This document shows, piece after piece, positions 15,658 to 24,915 of a DNA stretch of 64,000 bases (the stretch's first letter is position 1; each line of letters starts with the position of its first letter). The notes under the pieces were generated by a model. It had not been told where the DNA came from. It searched no databases and was given only the letters and a program-made list of their open reading frames with translations. The position numbers and the translations under genes are program-made. Location: contig NZ_CP111079.1 of assembly GCF_026278245.1 (NCBI RefSeq), positions 4,044,501-4,108,500 of the forward strand. Reading direction: 5' to 3'. This DNA is from Pontibacter kalidii (GTDB lineage Bacteria > Bacteroidota > Bacteroidia > Cytophagales > Hymenobacteraceae).

Positions 15658-18507
15658 ATGAGCGAACCACGAAAGAAACTTTTCCTGCTAGATGCCCTGG
15701 CATTGATCTACCGCGCGCACTTTGCCTTCAGCAAGAACCCGCGCATCAACTCCAAAGGCATGAACACCGGCGCCGCCCTTGGCTTTACCAACACCCTGGT
15801 AGAGGTACTGCAGAAGGAGCAGCCCACCCACATCGGCGTAGCCTTCGACTCGGCCGCCAAGACTTTCCGCCACGACAACTTCGCCGACTATAAGGCAAAC
15901 CGGCAGGCCCAGCCCGAGGATATCTCCATTGCCATCCCTTACTGTAAGAAGATAGTGGAGGCTTTTAATATCCCGGTGCTCATCATGGATGGCTACGAGG
16001 CCGACGACATCATCGGCACGCTGGCGCAGAAGGCCGAGAAAGCGGGTTTCGATGTGTACATGATGACGCCCGACAAGGACTACTGCCAGCTGGTAACCGA
16101 GCACATCTTCCTGTACAAGCCCGCCTTCATGGGCAATGCCATCGAAGTATGGGACGTGCAAAAGGTGCTGGAGAAATGGGAGATTGAGCGCGTGGAGCAG
16201 GTAATTGATATACTTGGTTTGCAGGGCGATGCCGTGGACAATATCCCGGGCATACCCGGTATCGGCGAGAAAACAGCAAAATCGCTGATCCAACGCTTCG
16301 GCTCCGTGGAGAACCTGCTCGCCAACACCGACCAGCTGAAGGGCAAGCAGAAAGAGAACGTGGAGAAGTTTGCTGACCAGGGCATGATGTCGAAGGAGCT
16401 GGCGACCATACATTGCGATGTGCCGGTTCCGTTTAGTGAGGAGGGCCTGCATTTCGACGGCCCGAACGAGGAGCGCGTGGCGGAGCTGTTTGCCGAGCTG
16501 GAGTTCCGGCAGCTGACGCAGCGCGTACTGGGCAAGAGCCTGGGCGAGACAGCTGTTGCCGCGCCCGCCGCTAAGGGAAGCAGAAAAGGCAAGGCCGCGG
16601 CCGCTAACCAAACGTCGCTTTTCGGTGCTCCTGCCGCTGCTGCAGAAGCTGCTGAAGTGGCCGAAGACGCCATTCCGGCCACGATGCAAAGTATAAAAAC
16701 CACGCTGCACGACTACCACCTCATCAATACCCCCCAGCTGCGCCAAAGCCTGGTGCAGTACCTTTTAAAGCAGGAGGAAATCTCCTGGGACACCGAGACC
16801 ACCGGCATAGACCCGATCACGGCCAAGCTGGTGGGCATGTCATTCTGCTACCGCCCCGGTGAGGCCTATTACGTGCCGGTGCCGCCTCACAATCTGGAGG
16901 AGGCCCAACGTATTCTAGATGAGCTCCGGCCGGTGCTGGAGAACCCGAACATCGCTAAGGTTGGCCAGAACATCAAGTACGATATCCTGGTGCTGAAGAA
17001 GTATAAAATAGAGGTGCAGGGGCCGATCTTTGACACCATGCTGGCGCACTACCTGTTGGAGCCCGAGATGCGCCACAACATGGACGTGCTGGCCGAAACC
17101 TACCTTAACTACAGCCCGGTACCCATCACCGACCTGATCGGCCCGAAAGGCAAGAACCAGAAAACCATGGCCGACCTGGAGCCGGAGGAGGTAAAAGACT
17201 ATGCCTGCGAGGATGCCGACGTAACGCTGCGCCTGAAGTTATACTTTGAACCGCTACTGCAGGAACAGGGCCTGATGAAGCTGTTCCGCGATGTGGAGAA
17301 CCCGCTGGTGCAAGTGCTGGCCGACGTGGAAAACGAGGGCATGCGAATTGATTCCGAGGCCCTGGCTGATTTCTCCACGCAGCTCGAGAGCGAGATCATC
17401 AACATAGAGAAGCGCATTTTCGAGATTGCCGGCACCCAGTTTAACATCGGGTCGCCAAAACAGTTGGGCGAGATCCTGTTTGACAGGCTGGAGCTGCACG
17501 GCAAATCCAAGATCAAGAAAACCAAAACCGGGCAACATGCCACCGGCGAGGAGATCCTGTCGAAACTGGCGGGCGAGCATGAGATTGTCCGGCTTATTCT
17601 GGACCACCGCCAGCTCACGAAGCTGAAATCCACGTACATTGATGCGCTGCCGCAGCTGGTGTGCGAGCTAGATGGCCGTGTGCATACTTCCTTTAACCAG
17701 GCGGTGACGGCCACAGGCCGCCTCAGCTCCACGAACCCGAACCTGCAGAACATCCCGATCCGCACAGAGCGCGGGCGCGAGATCCGAAAGGCCTTTGTAG
17801 CCCGTGACAGCAAGCACCAGATCATTTCCGCCGACTACTCGCAGATTGAGCTGCGCATTATGGCTGATTTCAGCGGCGACCCCACCATGAAGGAAGCCTT
17901 CAAGAATGGGCTGGACATTCACGCCTCCACGGCCAGCAAGGTGTTTCATGTGCCCCTGGAGCAGGTGGACAGCGAGATGCGCCGCAAGGCCAAGACGGTA
18001 AACTTCGGCATCATCTACGGCATTTCGGCCTTTGGCCTGGCAGAGCGCCTGGGCATTGCGCGCCGCGAGGCCGCCGATATCATTGAAGCATACTTCCACG
18101 AGTTCCCGGCCGTGAAGGAGTACATGGATACCACCATTGAGAAAGCCCGTGAGCTGGAGTACGCCGAAACGTTGCTGGGCCGCCGCCGCTACCTCCGCGA
18201 CATTAACTCGCGCAACCAAACCATCCGTGCCTTTGCCGAGCGCAACGCCATCAACGCGCCTATCCAAGGTACCGCCGCTGATATCATCAAGATCGCCATG
18301 ATCAACATACACGATTACCTGCGCCAGGAGAAGCTGCAGACGCGCATGATCCTGCAGGTACATGACGAATTGTTGTTCGACGCCCCGAAAGAGGAAATCG
18401 AGATCGTGACGCCAAAAATTGTGGAGCTGATGACCAATGCCCTCCCGCTCAGCGTGCCCATGGAAGTTGGCCTGGGTGTAGGCGACAACTGGCTGGAAGC
18501 GCATTAA
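15658..18507 (+). CDS. polA: DNA polymerase I
   Basis: This 949-residue enzyme fills gaps in repair and removes RNA primers. The N-terminal 5'-3' exonuclease (about 1-300) starts KLFLLDALALIYRAHFAF and has DGYEADDIIGTLA and the H3TH segment GDAVDNIPGIPGIGEKTA. The central 3'-5' exonuclease keeps its catalytic residues in WDTETTG (Asp378, Glu380), so proofreading is probably active. The C-terminal polymerase shows motif A DYSQIELR (Asp726), motif B RRKAKTVNFGIIYG and motif C QVHDEL (His902-Asp903). An Ala/Lys-rich linker at about 300-340 joins the exonuclease domains. Length is normal. It ends at a bidirectional terminator. Confidence 0.98.
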   Translation: MSEPRKKLFLLDALALIYRAHFAFSKNPRINSKGMNTGAALGFTNTLVEVLQKEQPTHIGVAFDSAAKTFRHDNFADYKANRQAQPEDISIAIPYCKKIVEAFNIPVLIMDGYEADDIIGTLAQKAEKAGFDVYMMTPDKDYCQLVTEHIFLYKPAFMGNAIEVWDVQKVLEKWEIERVEQVIDILGLQGDAVDNIPGIPGIGEKTAKSLIQRFGSVENLLANTDQLKGKQKENVEKFADQGMMSKELATIHCDVPVPFSEEGLHFDGPNEERVAELFAELEFRQLTQRVLGKSLGETAVAAPAAKGSRKGKAAAANQTSLFGAPAAAAEAAEVAEDAIPATMQSIKTTLHDYHLINTPQLRQSLVQYLLKQEEISWDTETTGIDPITAKLVGMSFCYRPGEAYYVPVPPHNLEEAQRILDELRPVLENPNIAKVGQNIKYDILVLKKYKIEVQGPIFDTMLAHYLLEPEMRHNMDVLAETYLNYSPVPITDLIGPKGKNQKTMADLEPEEVKDYACEDADVTLRLKLYFEPLLQEQGLMKLFRDVENPLVQVLADVENEGMRIDSEALADFSTQLESEIINIEKRIFEIAGTQFNIGSPKQLGEILFDRLELHGKSKIKKTKTGQHATGEEILSKLAGEHEIVRLILDHRQLTKLKSTYIDALPQLVCELDGRVHTSFNQAVTATGRLSSTNPNLQNIPIRTERGREIRKAFVARDSKHQIISADYSQIELRIMADFSGDPTMKEAFKNGLDIHASTASKVFHVPLEQVDSEMRRKAKTVNFGIIYGISAFGLAERLGIARREAADIIEAYFHEFPAVKEYMDTTIEKARELEYAETLLGRRRYLRDINSRNQTIRAFAERNAINAPIQGTAADIIKIAMINIHDYLRQEKLQTRMILQVHDELLFDAPKEEIEIVTPKIVELMTNALPLSVPMEVGLGVGDNWLEAH

Positions 18508-18630
18508 GGAGCTGGAGCTGCAGGATTGTTGGATGGGCAGGATGTTCCGCAGTGTATAGAGACTGTACTAATTGCCCTGCTCATACCTCGCTTCTGAACA
18601 TACTAATCCTGTAAATCTTGATTCAGACTA

Positions 18631-18668
18631 ACAAAAAAAGCACCTCCTTTGGGAGGTGCTTTTTTTGT
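18631..18668. terminator. Bidirectional terminator between polA and the GDSL gene
   Basis: AAAAAAAGCACCTCC pairs with GGAGGTGCTTTTTTT around a 4-base TTTG loop, giving T tracts on both strands between convergent genes. Confidence 0.9.
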
Positions 18669-18686
18669 TGATTATACATTCCTTGG

Positions 18687-20030
18687 TTAAGGGAGCAGCA
18701 CTGTGCGGTACTCTGTAATGTCTACGGCAGGTACGTTTGCATTATACTTGGCGTTGATCGCACTAATAAACTCGTTGGCCACTATCGCCGCTCCGCGTGG
18801 CGTAAAGTGTATACCATCTAGGCTGAATACATTACCTGTAACCATGGTAGGTGCATATGTTACTTCATCAATTTTGATCCCGCTTGCCAGCCTGTTCAGG
18901 TAAGCATTAAAATCTACATGGGCCAGGCTATACGTATTGGCGGCATCCTTTAGAATCGTATTATAGGCCTGCGTCGCGTCTGCGATCTTCTTAAGCTCAG
19001 CCTCTGATAAAACATATTGATCCTCAATCGGGATGAGCGAGCCCAGGCCCTCGCATATCTGAGCCGCAGGCACTGTCATAAGTATAAGCTCCGTCGGCTT
19101 GATTTGCCTTACAACACCGTCCTCTTTGATAACAAAAGGATTTTTGCCGGCTTTGAAGGATATCTCCGTGGCAGGGTCCATTTGCTTGTAATAGCCGGAT
19201 AATTGAGCTGCTTTCTCGGCATCCAAATCCAAGGCGTTATAGGGTACAGTGGTAAAATACGGTATCTTACTCACATCCGGAATGTTGGCTATCGCTCCCT
19301 GGGCATCTTTTGCCAATTGCGTCAGAATCATATTTATAGCTCCTCCGAACATGGCTGGAGCAGTAGGCTCTTCTCCCGTTCCTCCTGATAAGGCATAGCC
19401 CAGCACATCGTTGTTTCCAATCCAAAGGGTGAAGAAAGTCGGATCCTGCGCCATAGCATCAGCAAGCACACTTGTATTGGGCGACGTAGCGAACCTTACA
19501 AAGAAAGGGTTCGCTGTGGCGGGTTGAGTTGCCAATCCGGAAGGATTCCCATAACCTGGAGCTAGCAGGTGCATCGCCTTCGCACCCGGCACCCCTAAGT
19601 TATTGTAAGGCCCTTGGTTGGCAGGCCGTGCAAAAACAGACATATCCCCATAACCTGGTACCTTTGGCGATAAAGACACCTCTCCTGCGCAGTTAGTAGA
19701 TGGCGCTAGCACTAATGCCTGCGGTACACCATTAGCACCAGGTGTACCGGCACTCACCCCCTCTGCCATCAGCGGCTGGGTAAAAGTGCTGCTGCCACCA
19801 ACAGCCTGGAACTGCTGCGCCAGAATAACCGGGTAAGAATTTACCTGCCCTTCACTGTAAAGAGCGCCATCCTGGAAACCTGCTGTTAGCGAGTTACCTA
19901 AGGCGACATATGTCGCAAAATCAGCTTCCCCTTTCGACGGCGCTGTGCCATCAACCTCAGGGTCGCAGCTTGTAAGCAGCACACTGGCAAAAAGCGCCAG
20001 CGCACCGGTTTTATAAAATGAATTTTTCAT
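18687..20030 (-). CDS. SGNH/GDSL hydrolase lipoprotein
   Basis: This 447-residue outer-membrane or periplasmic lipoprotein is predicted to be an esterase/lipase. The signal ends at lipobox LLTSC (Cys22). Block I is VALGNSLTAG with nucleophile Ser47, the middle block is TLWIGNND, and the C-terminal DGIHFTPRG supplies Asp405 and His408. The family is usually shorter, and here an extended loop region lies between blocks I and III. It follows the FadL gene by 15 bp on the same strand, a recurrent Bacteroidota pair, which suggests that one releases and the other imports hydrophobic acyl compounds. Confidence 0.93.
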   Translation of the reverse strand: MKNSFYKTGALALFASVLLTSCDPEVDGTAPSKGEADFATYVALGNSLTAGFQDGALYSEGQVNSYPVILAQQFQAVGGSSTFTQPLMAEGVSAGTPGANGVPQALVLAPSTNCAGEVSLSPKVPGYGDMSVFARPANQGPYNNLGVPGAKAMHLLAPGYGNPSGLATQPATANPFFVRFATSPNTSVLADAMAQDPTFFTLWIGNNDVLGYALSGGTGEEPTAPAMFGGAINMILTQLAKDAQGAIANIPDVSKIPYFTTVPYNALDLDAEKAAQLSGYYKQMDPATEISFKAGKNPFVIKEDGVVRQIKPTELILMTVPAAQICEGLGSLIPIEDQYVLSEAELKKIADATQAYNTILKDAANTYSLAHVDFNAYLNRLASGIKIDEVTYAPTMVTGNVFSLDGIHFTPRGAAIVANEFISAINAKYNANVPAVDITEYRTVLLP

Positions 20031-20045
20031 GTTCTTCAGAAGAAA

Positions 20046-21284
20046 TTAGAATGAGAAGTTGAGACCAAGGCCAGGGATGTAAGCGATTGACTTGAAAGTG
20101 CCGCCAATACCATTGGACTTGTTAGCAAGGTCAGTTCTCTCTTTCTTGTTGATGTACAGGAAAGAGGCATCAAGGCTGATATTGTCGGAAATGGTGTAAC
20201 CCAGGCCAACGGAGAGGCCGCGCGAGTCGGCATCCGGCGTCTCAGGGGTCAGGTAGCCGTCCTGAACCGGCGTTTTATCGAGGTAAGCACCGCCACGAAG
20301 GGCAAGGGCATCAGTTACCATATATTCAGCGCCTATACGGTAGATAAAGGCATCTTCGTAGTTACGCTCGTTTACGGAGGAGGTATTGCCTGCAACAGGC
20401 TTGGTAAAGTCGAACTGCAGGCGCTCATAGGCGCTCCAGGCCACATGGCTTAAGTCTGCGGCCAATGTCAGTTTTTCGGTTGGCGTAAAGCCTACACCAA
20501 AGCTAAGAGTGGCAGGCATTGGCAGGGAAGCAGAGAACTGCGTGCCTGGCTGAAAGTTACCCGAGGCGGCCGCAGGTATGTTGGAAAAGGTCACGTCGCC
20601 ATTCTCCAGTTCCATCTTTACTTCGGAACGGTAGTTCAGGCCCAGCGACAGTTTTTCTGAAGGCTTGAAGAAGATACCAGCATTGAAGCCAACAGCAGTG
20701 TTCGCGTCGCCGTCCAGCTCAATCTGTCCTTCCTGGCCGTCCTGGCCCTGCACCGGAAGCGTTTTCTGCAGGTTTACGCTACCAAACGCCAACACCAGGC
20801 CGGCACCCACGCCTAATTTGTCCGTAATCTGGTAGCTCAGGGTAGGCTGCACAAAAATAGCCTGCAGCGAGAGCTCATTCAGGCCGAAGCGGCCCGGCCA
20901 CTCATCGCCCCACCTTACCGTGCTACCAAATGGTGTATACACCCCAATACCTGCCTTCAGCTTGTCATTTATGCCATACACGGCATACACCTGAAAAGGC
21001 GTTTTCACAGGGTTATCTACCTCTGCCTCCGCATTTCCCGGCTCCAGTGCCCGGTACGCAATTTTAGAAACCAGTGCACTTGCACCGATTGTAACGCCGT
21101 TTTCACGCAGATGGCTCATAGCACCCGGGTTAAAGAAGATACTGGATGTGCCGGTTACCAAGCCTGTTCCTGTATGACCCATACCTATCTGCCGCTGGCT
21201 GGCCAGGTTTACCTGATAGCCGCCGGCCATGGCCGACGCTGACAGAAGCGTGCCACCTAGTAAGGCTAAAATTCTGCTTTTCAT
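20046..21284 (-). CDS. OmpP1/FadL family outer membrane transporter
   Basis: This 412-residue outer-membrane beta-barrel is predicted to take up hydrophobic substrates such as long-chain fatty acids. It has a signal peptide (to about residue 21, ASAMAGGY), the N-terminal hatch signature ASQRQIGMGHTGTGLV.GTSSIFFNPGAMS, and alternating strands to a C-terminal aromatic residue (LGLNFSF). The SLGLNYRSEVKMEL and ALALRGGAYLDKTPV strands match the family. It is the first gene of a two-gene unit with the GDSL lipoprotein. A plausible promoter lies 40 bases upstream. Confidence 0.94.
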   Translation of the reverse strand: MKSRILALLGGTLLSASAMAGGYQVNLASQRQIGMGHTGTGLVTGTSSIFFNPGAMSHLRENGVTIGASALVSKIAYRALEPGNAEAEVDNPVKTPFQVYAVYGINDKLKAGIGVYTPFGSTVRWGDEWPGRFGLNELSLQAIFVQPTLSYQITDKLGVGAGLVLAFGSVNLQKTLPVQGQDGQEGQIELDGDANTAVGFNAGIFFKPSEKLSLGLNYRSEVKMELENGDVTFSNIPAAASGNFQPGTQFSASLPMPATLSFGVGFTPTEKLTLAADLSHVAWSAYERLQFDFTKPVAGNTSSVNERNYEDAFIYRIGAEYMVTDALALRGGAYLDKTPVQDGYLTPETPDADSRGLSVGLGYTISDNISLDASFLYINKKERTDLANKSNGIGGTFKSIAYIPGLGLNFSF

Positions 21285-21324
21285 AAGGTTTAATTAGTTA
21301 TTGTAGGGAGATAATTGCTCTAAA

Positions 21325-21354
21325 CAAATATATGTTTATTCCATCGGCTCACAA
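21325..21354 (-). promoter_or_regulatory. Candidate Bacteroidota-type promoter for fadL-GDSL
   Basis: On the minus strand TATATTTG (21325-21332) matches TAnnTTTG, and a TTG lies 19 bases upstream (complement of 21352-21354), the expected -33 spacing. The remaining 21285-21633 gap is AT-rich near the promoter and has two AAGTATA words but no ORF. Confidence 0.45.
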
Positions 21355-21633
21355 TGTTTTTTCAAATATTTTTAAGAATGAGTCGAAAAACAGGTATAAA
21401 GGGAGCATTTCCTGTACTCACAGCTCATCAGGGCATTTTTTATCACATTCAATGTATCAGTTCATACCTGCCCTTGTCATTGTTGAAGGGCCTCCGCGCC
21501 TCAGCAAAGTATAAACTGGCAATACGGGCGGCAAATAAGGGCTACAGCGGTAAAGTATAACATTATCCTGTCACAGGCTCTATCTTATTTAGCTGCCCTG
21601 CGTTATAAAACTCCTGAACCGAAAGCAAACGAC

Positions 21634-22527
21634 ATGTACGATGTAATTATTATAGGCGGCGGGCCTGCGGGGCTAAATGCGGCCATGCTGTTGGGCCGCT
21701 CGCGCCGCAAAGTGGTTGTGTTTGATAGTGGCAAACCACGCAACCGCTGGTCGCAGAACATGAACGGCTTTTTGTCGAGCGATGGCATGGACCCGCGCGA
21801 ATTCATACAGAAAGGCCGGGCCGAGCTGGCGAAGTATGAGGTGGAGCTGGTGGATGTGGTGATAGAAAGCGCTACCTATACCAAAGGCGAGTTTGTAGTG
21901 AACGATGAGCATGGCAAAGTATACCGCTCGCGTAAGCTGCTGCTGGCCACAGGCCTGAAAGACAGACTGCCTGAACTGGAGGGGGTGGAGGAGCTGTACG
22001 GCAAAAGTGTACACCACTGCCCTTACTGCGATGGTTGGGAAAGCCGCGACAAAGCCATTGCCGTGTATGGCCGCGAGCGCAAAGGTATTGGCCAGGCCCT
22101 GGCCATGAAGAACTGGAGCGACGATGTAACCCTCTACACCGACGGCACCGACAGCCTGCGCCACGATGACCTGGAGCTGCTGGAGCGAAACGGGGTAAAG
22201 GTGCAGCGGGAGAAGATTGTGCGGCTGGAGGGCGAGGACGGCGCTTTGCAGCACATTGTGCTGGGCAACGGGGAAAAGCGCCCGCAGCAGGCCATGTTCT
22301 TCTCGCTGGGCACCAAACAACAATCAGATCTGGGCGAGCAGCTGGGCTGTGAGTTTACCAACAAAGGCGTGATCAAGACCAGAAGGCAACAGCACTCCAA
22401 CATCCCGGGCCTTTTTGTGGCCGGTGACGCCGCCCGCGACATGCAGATGGTTATCGTAGCCGCCGCCGAAGGCGCCAAAGCCGGCGTAGCCATTAACATG
22501 GAGCTGCAACAGGAGGACAGAAAGTGA
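21634..22527 (+). CDS. NAD(P)/FAD-dependent oxidoreductase, thioredoxin reductase-like
   Basis: This 297-residue flavoprotein resembles thioredoxin reductase. The FAD-binding GxGxxG is MYDVIIIGGGPAGLNAAM at the N-terminus. A redox-active CxxC is visible as HHCPYCDGWE (about 129-138). A second nucleotide-binding region lies around AIAVYGRERKGIGQALAM, less canonical than the usual GGGxSA, and the C-terminal FAD motif is GLFVAGDAARDMQ. A low-molecular-weight thioredoxin reductase or bacillithiol-disulfide-type role is possible; the electron acceptor is unknown. It has no operon partner. Confidence 0.92.
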   Translation: MYDVIIIGGGPAGLNAAMLLGRSRRKVVVFDSGKPRNRWSQNMNGFLSSDGMDPREFIQKGRAELAKYEVELVDVVIESATYTKGEFVVNDEHGKVYRSRKLLLATGLKDRLPELEGVEELYGKSVHHCPYCDGWESRDKAIAVYGRERKGIGQALAMKNWSDDVTLYTDGTDSLRHDDLELLERNGVKVQREKIVRLEGEDGALQHIVLGNGEKRPQQAMFFSLGTKQQSDLGEQLGCEFTNKGVIKTRRQQHSNIPGLFVAGDAARDMQMVIVAAAEGAKAGVAINMELQQEDRK

Positions 22528-22869
22528 TGAAAGTTAGAGGGTTGAAGAGTTTGGGAGTTAGAAAGTTAAAAAGTTAGAAGGTTAGAAAATATGGGGGCTG
22601 GGAATGGAGAAGAGGTATAGTCCACTATAAGCAAATCTCCTTTTTTGCGAAACCCTTTTCTGAGGCTACACCAACTATACAACTCACGTGCGATTCACCC
22701 ACTCCTGAGAGCTGCGCTCGCTAGCTCAAAACTCGCGTTTTGGCTAGTCCAGAGGAGGAGAATTTCGCAAAAGAGTAGGTGATTCCCCTCCTTGGAGGGG
22801 TTGGGGTGGGTTTACACCTGCACTGCATTAGTAAAGCGCAACCTGGGTATTACAGATAACCCCCTCTTT
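22528..22869. repeat. Intergenic repeats: 8-bp-period GTTAGAAA tract and C/G-rich hairpin
   Basis: The gap between convergent genes carries an 8-bp-period tract just after the oxidoreductase stop codon (about 22529-22590, units GTTAGAGG, GTTTGGGA, GTTAGAAA). Near 22785-22811 is a C/G-rich hairpin (CCCCTCCTTGGAGGGG) of the same family as those at 9.8, 30.2, 36.2 and 57.0 kb. No gene is seen. Confidence 0.6.
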
Positions 22870-23700
22870 CTACACCACCTCCTCGCTCGGCTCCTGCGGC
22901 ACCGCCTGAAAGAGACGTTCGCGCAGGCAGTAACGGTAGCCATGCACCAGCAGGTGCATCTTAAGGTTCTCCACGGCTATAGGTTCGTTGTCGTTCACCT
23001 CGCGGGTATTGGAGAACCGTATCTCGCTGGCATCTATAACCGTTACCACGCCCGGCCCAAAAACCTCCACCTGGTCGCCCTCCTTGATGATGATGCCTGT
23101 CTCCTCGCTCAGCCCGATGCCTACATACTCCGGATCATGGGCAACGGCATGCGCCAGGCGGCCAAAGCGCCCCCGTTCTGCAAAGTGGGTGTCGATGTAT
23201 ACATTCTTGATGAAGGAGCAGCCCTCCGTGGTCTTCATTTCGCCTTTTATGAGCGAGTAGTGGCCGTAGCCATCGTAGATCATGCTGTCGGACATGATGG
23301 CGGCGCCGGCGCTGGTGCCCGAGATGATGATGTTCTCGGTGCGGTAGCGGTGGCGCATGAGACGCAACAACTCAGTACCGTTCAGGAAACTGGCCAGCCG
23401 TACCTGGTCACCGCCGGTAAAGAACACGACATCGGCCTGGCGGATGCGCTCCAGGTGCTCGGGTGTATCGGCGGGGTTTTGCTCGTCTATATGCATAAAA
23501 TGGGCATTGGCGCAGCCTAATTCCTCAAATGCCTCTTTATAGGCCTTACCCGAATTTATTGCATCCAGAATCCGGGGTGTAGCCGTTGCGATTACCTCTA
23601 TGCGGGAGCTCAGGCTGCACACTTCCGACCTGATCAGCCTGATCAAGCCATCATCATCTCCTCCACCCAACGCTATCAATGTTCCTTTCACTGGCTTCAT
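22870..23700 (-). CDS. Cyanophycinase-family peptidase (S51)
   Basis: This 276-residue protein matches cyanophycinase, which cuts the Asp-Arg polymer cyanophycin to dipeptides. The start KGTLIALGGGDDDGLI, the FTGGDQVRL strand and the nucleophile elbow SGTSAGAAIMSD (Ser130) are the family signature; DTHFAERGRFGRL and IGLSEETGI follow as expected. No secretion signal is visible, so it is probably cytoplasmic. No cyanophycin synthetase or isoaspartyl dipeptidase gene lies in this window, so the polymer may be made elsewhere in the genome or taken up; another isoaspartyl or Asp-containing substrate is also possible. Confidence 0.93.
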   Translation of the reverse strand: MKPVKGTLIALGGGDDDGLIRLIRSEVCSLSSRIEVIATATPRILDAINSGKAYKEAFEELGCANAHFMHIDEQNPADTPEHLERIRQADVVFFTGGDQVRLASFLNGTELLRLMRHRYRTENIIISGTSAGAAIMSDSMIYDGYGHYSLIKGEMKTTEGCSFIKNVYIDTHFAERGRFGRLAHAVAHDPEYVGIGLSEETGIIIKEGDQVEVFGPGVVTVIDASEIRFSNTREVNDNEPIAVENLKMHLLVHGYRYCLRERLFQAVPQEPSEEVV

Positions 23701-24235
23701 AGGTTCTTTTGCACTTAAACTGCCTTCTTATACTATATAAATTATGATGAGGTTGATTCGTTTCAGCTGCCTTTGCCGCACCCTTCTCCTATAGCACTGA
23801 TTACCAATTCAAAAGAAAGAGCAGGGCAGCTATATTCCATACTTAGGATTTATACTTGCAGGCTGTACGTGCCGCGGCTCCTGCCCTGCCAGGTGGCTGA
23901 CCTGGAGCCTGCGCTATGCCCCACATTATGCCTCTGAGCAACCCCTGCGGCAGAATGAAATATGCTTATTTACTAGGAGCTGCAGGAGGGGCGCAATAAA
24001 CTGTTCGGTGGCGTACAGCAAAGTGTTCGACAGCGGACAGTTTTTATACCGTACAAGACAGGGTTTTAAGCTTAAATAACTGTTTCACAGTTAGTTATGC
24101 AGTTTGGCACACAACGTGTAATACCACAATCAGAAATAAAAAAAATTATAGCAGCCCAAGCAACCATATGCCTCCAGCCGCTATCTATTAAGTCAGAAAC
24201 GATAAAGAAACTAAAACCTTTAAATATCTACTACT
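23701..24235. other. Long leader/intergenic region before the microprotein cluster
   Basis: About 535 bp separate the cyanophycinase start from the first microprotein, on divergent strands, so promoters for both should lie here. The right 200 bp become AT-rich (A tract near 24138). I see one TTTATACTT word near 23850 and an imperfect direct repeat of GTTCGRYRGCG around 24002-24038, but no clear promoter match or ORF. Confidence 0.35.
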
Positions 24236-24403
24236 ATGAAAATCGTAATCGTAATCCTCGCATTAATGACTGGCATGGGAGCCTCCATCAAAAAGTCAGC
24301 TGATGAAATGGAGCAAGTAAAGAAGCGCATCGAGCTGAACGAATATAAGCGCTACCCTAACCTGCTGCCAGAAGTAGAGATCGTTGCCCCAGCACTTAAG
24401 TAA
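24236..24403 (+). CDS. Membrane microprotein 1 (55 aa)
   Basis: This 55-residue ORF is shorter than usual annotation cut-offs. It starts MKIVIVILALMTGMGASIKK, a hydrophobic N-terminal segment (about 3-18) followed by a charged amphipathic part (DEMEQVKKRIELNEYK) and a proline-containing end (YPNLLPEVEIVAPALK). It is 29/54 identical to microprotein 2 by my alignment, which strongly supports that both are translated. No Shine-Dalgarno site precedes it, as usual in this phylum. The N-terminal segment could be a membrane anchor or an uncleaved signal. Function unknown. Confidence 0.72.
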   Translation: MKIVIVILALMTGMGASIKKSADEMEQVKKRIELNEYKRYPNLLPEVEIVAPALK

Positions 24404-24463
24404 GGCACAGCGCATCCGACCAATTCTTAACCTATACCTAAAACTCCAAATCAAAATACAACC

Positions 24464-24628
24464 ATGAAAATCGTAATCCTAATCTTCGTTATCCTGCTGG
24501 CTGTTGGCGCCACCATTAAGAAATCCGCCAGCGAAACCAAAGAAATCAGCGAGCGCCTGGAGCTGAACAAGTATAAGTCGCAGCCGAACCTGCTGCCTGT
24601 GGTAGAAGTGGTGGCCAACCGCGCCTAA
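24464..24628 (+). CDS. Membrane microprotein 2 (54 aa), paralogue of microprotein 1
   Basis: This 54-residue ORF begins 60 bp after microprotein 1. It keeps the same plan: MKIVILIFVILLAVGATIKK membrane segment, charged middle ETKEISERLELNKYK, and PNLLPVVEVVA near the end. Shared residues cluster in MKIVI, IKKSA, R.ELN.YK and PNLLP.VE.VA. Conservation of the amino-acid pattern despite silent and conservative changes is the main evidence for coding. An A-rich stretch replaces a ribosome site. Function unknown. Confidence 0.72.
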   Translation: MKIVILIFVILLAVGATIKKSASETKEISERLELNKYKSQPNLLPVVEVVANRA

Positions 24629-24659
24629 GTCCGGACAGATCAGCAAAAAAAATAAAACT

Positions 24660-24827
24660 ATGAAAATCCTGTTCCTGATCGTCGCCATACTTGTGAGCCT
24701 CTACCTTGCCGGTAAAGACATCCTACGGCCCATGACCGACTACCCAGCCCAGGTGGCTGCGCGCCAGCAGTTGCTTGCCACTGCTACCCCTGCACCAGCC
24801 TCAGCCTATACTTCCACCATAGGCTGA
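24660..24827 (+). CDS. Membrane microprotein 3 (55 aa)
   Basis: This 55-residue ORF begins 31 bp after microprotein 2 behind an A-rich leader. It shares the length and the MKI-plus-hydrophobic start (MKILFLIVAILVSLYLAGKD) with the first two, but its remainder differs (ILRPMTDYPAQVAARQQLL, then an Ala/Pro/Thr tail). Homology to the others is therefore uncertain, while cotranscription is likely. Function unknown. Confidence 0.6.
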   Translation: MKILFLIVAILVSLYLAGKDILRPMTDYPAQVAARQQLLATATPAPASAYTSTIG

Positions 24828-24915
24828 GGTCTCTGGTTCTTCCTTCCTTTGTTACTAATTATATAAATCAGGACCGATGAGTATGCACAGGCGCTAAGCG
24901 TATAGCGCCCTTCTA

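Noticed and set aside
24097..24303. 68-codon plus-strand ORF overlapping microprotein 1 in another frame
   Set aside because: It has no hydrophobic or paralogue pattern, while the frame starting at 24236 has a close paralogue.
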